From Paralvinella palmiformis (lineage: Eukaryota > Annelida > Polychaeta > Terebellida > Alvinellidae): 64,000 bases of DNA. Shown here in pieces: positions 62,214-64,000 of the stretch. The notes under the pieces were generated by a model. That model did not search any database and was not told the origin of the DNA. It saw only the letters and a list, made by a program, of their open reading frames with translations. The stretch covers positions 62,001 to 126,000 of the forward strand of contig JAODUP010000561.1 in NCBI GenBank assembly GCA_025642065.1, given 5' to 3'. The first letter of the stretch is position 1. Every line of letters starts with the position of its first letter. A program made the position numbers and the translations under genes.

Positions 62214-63116
62214 CCATTCATACAGTGAGTGCTACAACAAAGATGATTACACACAGATGTCTTTAAGAACATGGGTGAACACAGTTTATGGGAAGATGAC
62301 AGCCATCAACAGGTAAATAGTTGTATGAAGAATATGTCATTGTAGGAATCGTGAATGAACTGGTTTACCAATTAAATGCTTGCTTTTGAAAATTAAGTTA
62401 ATCTACAATGGAGAAACCTTTTAGTGCATTAATTTATTTATTAATTCAATAGGTTTGTTTTTTTGCTAAGTCACATTGCATCTAAATTGTGAGCCACATA
62501 TCAGTACAATTCCTGAGATATAGGCTTATATGTAATTTATGTGGTCAGGTACAACACTTCACATTTGCTTCTGATTATCATGTGCTTGTTGGATGTATTC
62601 CGAGCAAAAATATCCATCAGTTATATGTTCCAGGTGTGATGAATGTCAAAGCTCAACTCACTCATTCACTCACTAATGTTATGTCTCATGCTTTCAAGAG
62701 CCATTATTTTTTCCAGATCTCATATTAACTGTTATATATCTATGTTAATATATAGTTTTGATGTACATTTTTGTGCCTCTTTTATCTAGTTCGGTATGAC
62801 CATTTAACGCATTCTGATCTGGTGTCTTGAATAGACTACTTTAACCTTGACCTTTACAGGAAAAAGAAACACGTCATGGTGAACTATGACACAGTCGTGC
62901 CGTACGATCATCTGGTAATTGCCACGGGAGTACAGTATCAGGTACCGGCTCCTACTGGTGCCGATGTCAACCAGTTGATGACGAGCAGTGAGATAGAATT
63001 TAGTCCAGATCGCCGTTTTGATGGAGTGCCACCCAAGAATGTCTTCATCATAAATGACACGTATGAAGCGGCTGTTGTCCTCTATTGGGTGGAACATAAC
63101 CTTCTCAAATCTGATG
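47947..63116 (+). CDS. CFAP61: Cilia- and flagella-associated protein 61, 5' part, 19 coding exons
   Basis: Orthologue of CFAP61/FAP61, part of the calmodulin- and spoke-associated complex at the base of radial spoke 3 in motile axonemes. Exons: 47937-48089 (ATG 47947), 49522-49817, 50294-50420, 50933-51065, 51221-51386, 52081-52266, 52937-53082, 53730-53877, 54039-54147, 56473-56543, 57182-57308, 57573-57650, 59927-60064, 61123-61191, 61327-61506, 61676-61752, 61896-61994, 62226-62312, 62860-63116. About 880 codons, roughly 70 percent of the vertebrate length; the rest lies beyond the window. Family landmarks: MTTLTTPDGPSEIINARRTE, VEDHDDLVPIF, YGDYFLAELIEAQ, GTAVGFMSL (acetyltransferase-like fold), IEYIRSHYNIEDFIYYN, YALNHINRKLTMEPK. 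VVVGASDVGIAFLE and YDHLVIATG resemble dinucleotide-binding motifs of FAD/NAD oxidoreductases. All junctions keep phase except exon 7 to 8. The region around exons 6-7 is acidic and Ser-rich and is the variable linker of the family. Confidence 0.95.
50838..50894 (+). repeat. LINE 3' tail fragment in CFAP61 intron 3
   Basis: GTAAGGGCACTTTATTAAAT followed by (ATT)n matches the 3' end of the LINE copies at 35142 and 37345. It lies 38 bp upstream of exon 4. Confidence 0.75.
51409..51507. repeat. (CT)n(AT)n microsatellite in CFAP61 intron 5
   Basis: CT-rich and TCTA units followed by a 43 bp AT run, beginning 22 bp after the exon 5 donor. Confidence 0.9.
52860..52916. repeat. (AT)n microsatellite in CFAP61 intron 6
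   Basis: AT run ending about 20 bp before the exon 7 acceptor; a GT tract lies earlier in the same intron (52331-52375). Confidence 0.9.
53123..53325 (+). repeat. tRNA-like SINE in CFAP61 intron 7
   Basis: GTAGAGCAATGGGTAGTGCA (A-box-like) and GGGATCGAAGCCC (B-box-like) are 30-40 bp apart. A second degenerate tRNA-like stretch, inverted, lies at 53268-53325. It is old and diverged. Confidence 0.5.
55109..55175 (+). repeat. SINE family A tail fragment in CFAP61 intron 9
   Basis: TCGGCCCATTTAGCCTACC, GTGCACAAAAGTGGCCGT and an (ATC)n tail match the 3' end of 58573-58773. Confidence 0.85.
55422..55499. repeat. (AT)n microsatellite in CFAP61 intron 9
   Basis: AT run with one G interruption. The rest of this 2.3 kb intron is AT-rich with no recognised element. 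Confidence 0.95.
56556..56604. repeat. (AT)n microsatellite in CFAP61 intron 10
   Basis: Perfect AT run starting 13 bp after the exon 10 donor. Confidence 0.95.
57676..57733. repeat. (AT)n(GT)n microsatellite in CFAP61 intron 12
   Basis: AT units pass into GT units about 26 bp after the exon 12 donor. Confidence 0.95.
58240..59170 (-). mobile_element. Second hAT relic, CFAP61 intron 12
   Basis: It matches 32285-32950 of the P450-intron hAT in the same orientation: CATTTCTTGCA, TAAAGTATAACCACAC(A)ATCCTGTTTT and CCAGCTGTAAATTA, then after the SINE TAGAAAAGATGT and CCCCAAATTAATCCA(G/A)TTTACCACATTGAAG. The transposase part downstream of the BED finger is deleted, and the BED finger itself is decayed. 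Confidence 0.8.
58573..58773 (+). repeat. Complete SINE family A copy with target-site duplication
   Basis: The head GGGGCGCCTCCGTGGTCTAG with A-box (GTGGTCTAGCGGTAGC) and B-box (GTTCAAATC) is tRNA-derived. The body has CACTTCGTCTCATTACC and TCGGCCCATTTAGCCTACC, and the tail is (ATC)n. A perfect 13 bp duplication CATCTTATATACC flanks it (58560-58572; 58774-58786), the mark of LINE-driven insertion. It is inserted in the hAT relic. This is the reference copy for the other family A fragments in the window. Confidence 0.93.
60086..60731. mobile_element. 646 bp MITE with TTAA target duplication, CFAP61 intron 13
   Basis: A perfect 14 bp terminal inverted repeat AGGGACAGTCCACC at both ends, with TTAA at 60082-60085 and 60732-60735. 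TTAA duplication fits a piggyBac-type non-autonomous element. No coding frame is seen. It starts 21 bp after exon 13. Confidence 0.9.
61676..61752 (+). other. CFAP61: CFAP61 coding exon 16 (dinucleotide-binding-like)
   Basis: It encodes VTINARIVVVGASDVGIAF, the beta-alpha-beta start of the oxidoreductase-like domain conserved in the family. The acceptor is ATTTTCAG and the donor GTTTGT is weaker than its neighbours. Confidence 0.9.
62048..62209. repeat. AT and GT microsatellites in CFAP61 intron 17
   Basis: AT (62048-62072), TAGTG repeats (62100-62120), GT (62142-62165) and AT (62179-62209) fill most of this short intron. Confidence 0.9.
62860..63116 (+). other. CFAP61: CFAP61 coding exon 19, last in the window
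   Basis: It encodes YDTVVPYDHLVIATGVQYQV through FIINDTYEAAVVLYWVEHN and ends in phase 1 at a GTATGT donor. The remaining 3' exons are beyond 64000. Confidence 0.92.
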
Positions 63117-63566
63117 GTATGTCAGTTTTGTTCTTATTAGTCATACTTTATGTAATATAAGTAAATAGCCCTCTGGGTATATTTCCTATGGTATATGTAC
63201 CACTTAAATGGGGAAGATTTTGATTTCCAAGTTTTCTTAATAGAGTAAAAATAGATTTAGATTAAATCGGGTTATATAAAGTATGGAGTATAATAGAGTT
63301 GTCTTAAAGTTAAGATGCTTTCTTATGTAAGATAAATAGTTCATTCTGTAAAATGTGTTTCCTCATCATGTAATAACATCAGCATGTTTTGTAAATATTG
63401 TACTTGTTAGCTGCTACGAGTCTGCATACCATATTTATTTATAATAAGCCACTGTGTTAAACCTGTTTGGGTGACTTCAAAATATTTTAATGTTGTATGA
63501 TGCTGAGTGTTATATTTCTCTTTTTAATCTGCACAAATCTGAATTATTATTTATAATTCTTCTGTC

Positions 63567-63770
63567 CAGGAGTAAGGCCACGTCATGGTCTAACTTGTAG
63601 TGAGGTTGGCCGCAGATATCTAACACCCGAGTTCAAACCTTGGCATTGGCGTGTCTGAAGGGTGTTTCATCTTGCAATTGGCTTCATTACTTTTTAAGGT
63701 TGCTTAATCCATTTAGCCTAGCTTGTGTACATAAGTGGCCATCAAACGTCTCATCAGTAGTGGCACTTAA
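63567..63770 (+). repeat. Diverged SINE family A copy in CFAP61 intron 19
   Basis: A degenerate head (CATGGTCTAACTTGTAG), B-box GTTCAAACC and then the body words TTGGCATTGGCGTG, CTTCATTAC, CATTTAGCCTAGCTTGTG and AAGTGGCC occur in family order. Confidence 0.8.
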
Positions 63771-64000
63771 GGAAGATGATAGACTTCTTTGCATTTTATT
63801 CAGAAAACATCTTGCTGCTTGTTCTATCCACGTGTTATTTATTTAATGTATTTTTATGCATTATGTGTGTTGTCATTGTGTATTGTTAGGAATGTTTTGT
63901 ACTGTAGAGTAAGATGTAACTAATCTTATCTAGTTACTTCTAACTATGTATACTGAATATAATATAACATAAAATAATACAACATGCAAGGCCCCATTAA

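Overview
This is a stretch of animal nuclear DNA. Genes are split by introns with canonical GT/AG borders, spacers are long and AT-rich, and there are many (AT)n, (AC)n, (ATT)n and (GA)n tracts, tRNA-derived SINEs, LINE relics and TIR elements. A ciliary axoneme gene, a clan-2 P450 and duplicated adenosine-type receptors suggest a bilaterian invertebrate. The repeat style suggests a lophotrochozoan, possibly a mollusc. The species cannot be fixed from the sequence.

Left part (1-24.8 kb): two related rhodopsin-class GPCRs of adenosine-receptor type, one at 5554-6522 (minus) and one at 21682-22629 (plus), each with its seven-helix body in a single exon. The DNA between them is a repeat graveyard. 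It holds a 3.6 kb inverted-repeat element (11425-15056) with a SINE and a further element nested inside it, and a LINE relic (about 15969-18260, minus) split by a 625 bp TA-flanked MITE (16495-17119). Removing the MITE and one TA restores the LINE frame. A diverged segment at 1-755 recurs inverted at 19807-20366. A lone, well-formed exon of an unrecognised gene lies at 24567-24791 (minus).

Middle (25-45 kb): a complete ten-exon cytochrome P450 (30468-40581, plus; 506 codons plus stop), with a hAT relic in intron 4 and LINE and TIR elements in introns 5 and 7. LINE relics flank it at 25.3-26.3 kb and 42.5-45.1 kb, both on the minus strand.

Right part (47.9 kb to the end): the first 19 recognisable coding exons (about 880 codons) of a CFAP61 orthologue, a ciliary radial-spoke/CSC protein. 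It runs off the right edge. Its introns carry SINEs, a second hAT copy with a SINE inside it, and a TTAA-flanked MITE. A MULE transposase relic lies just upstream.

The genes form no operon or pathway. No new defence-like or otherwise coordinated system is visible. The most unusual observations are the pocket substitutions in the second receptor, the nested mobile elements with exact boundaries, and the orphan exon.
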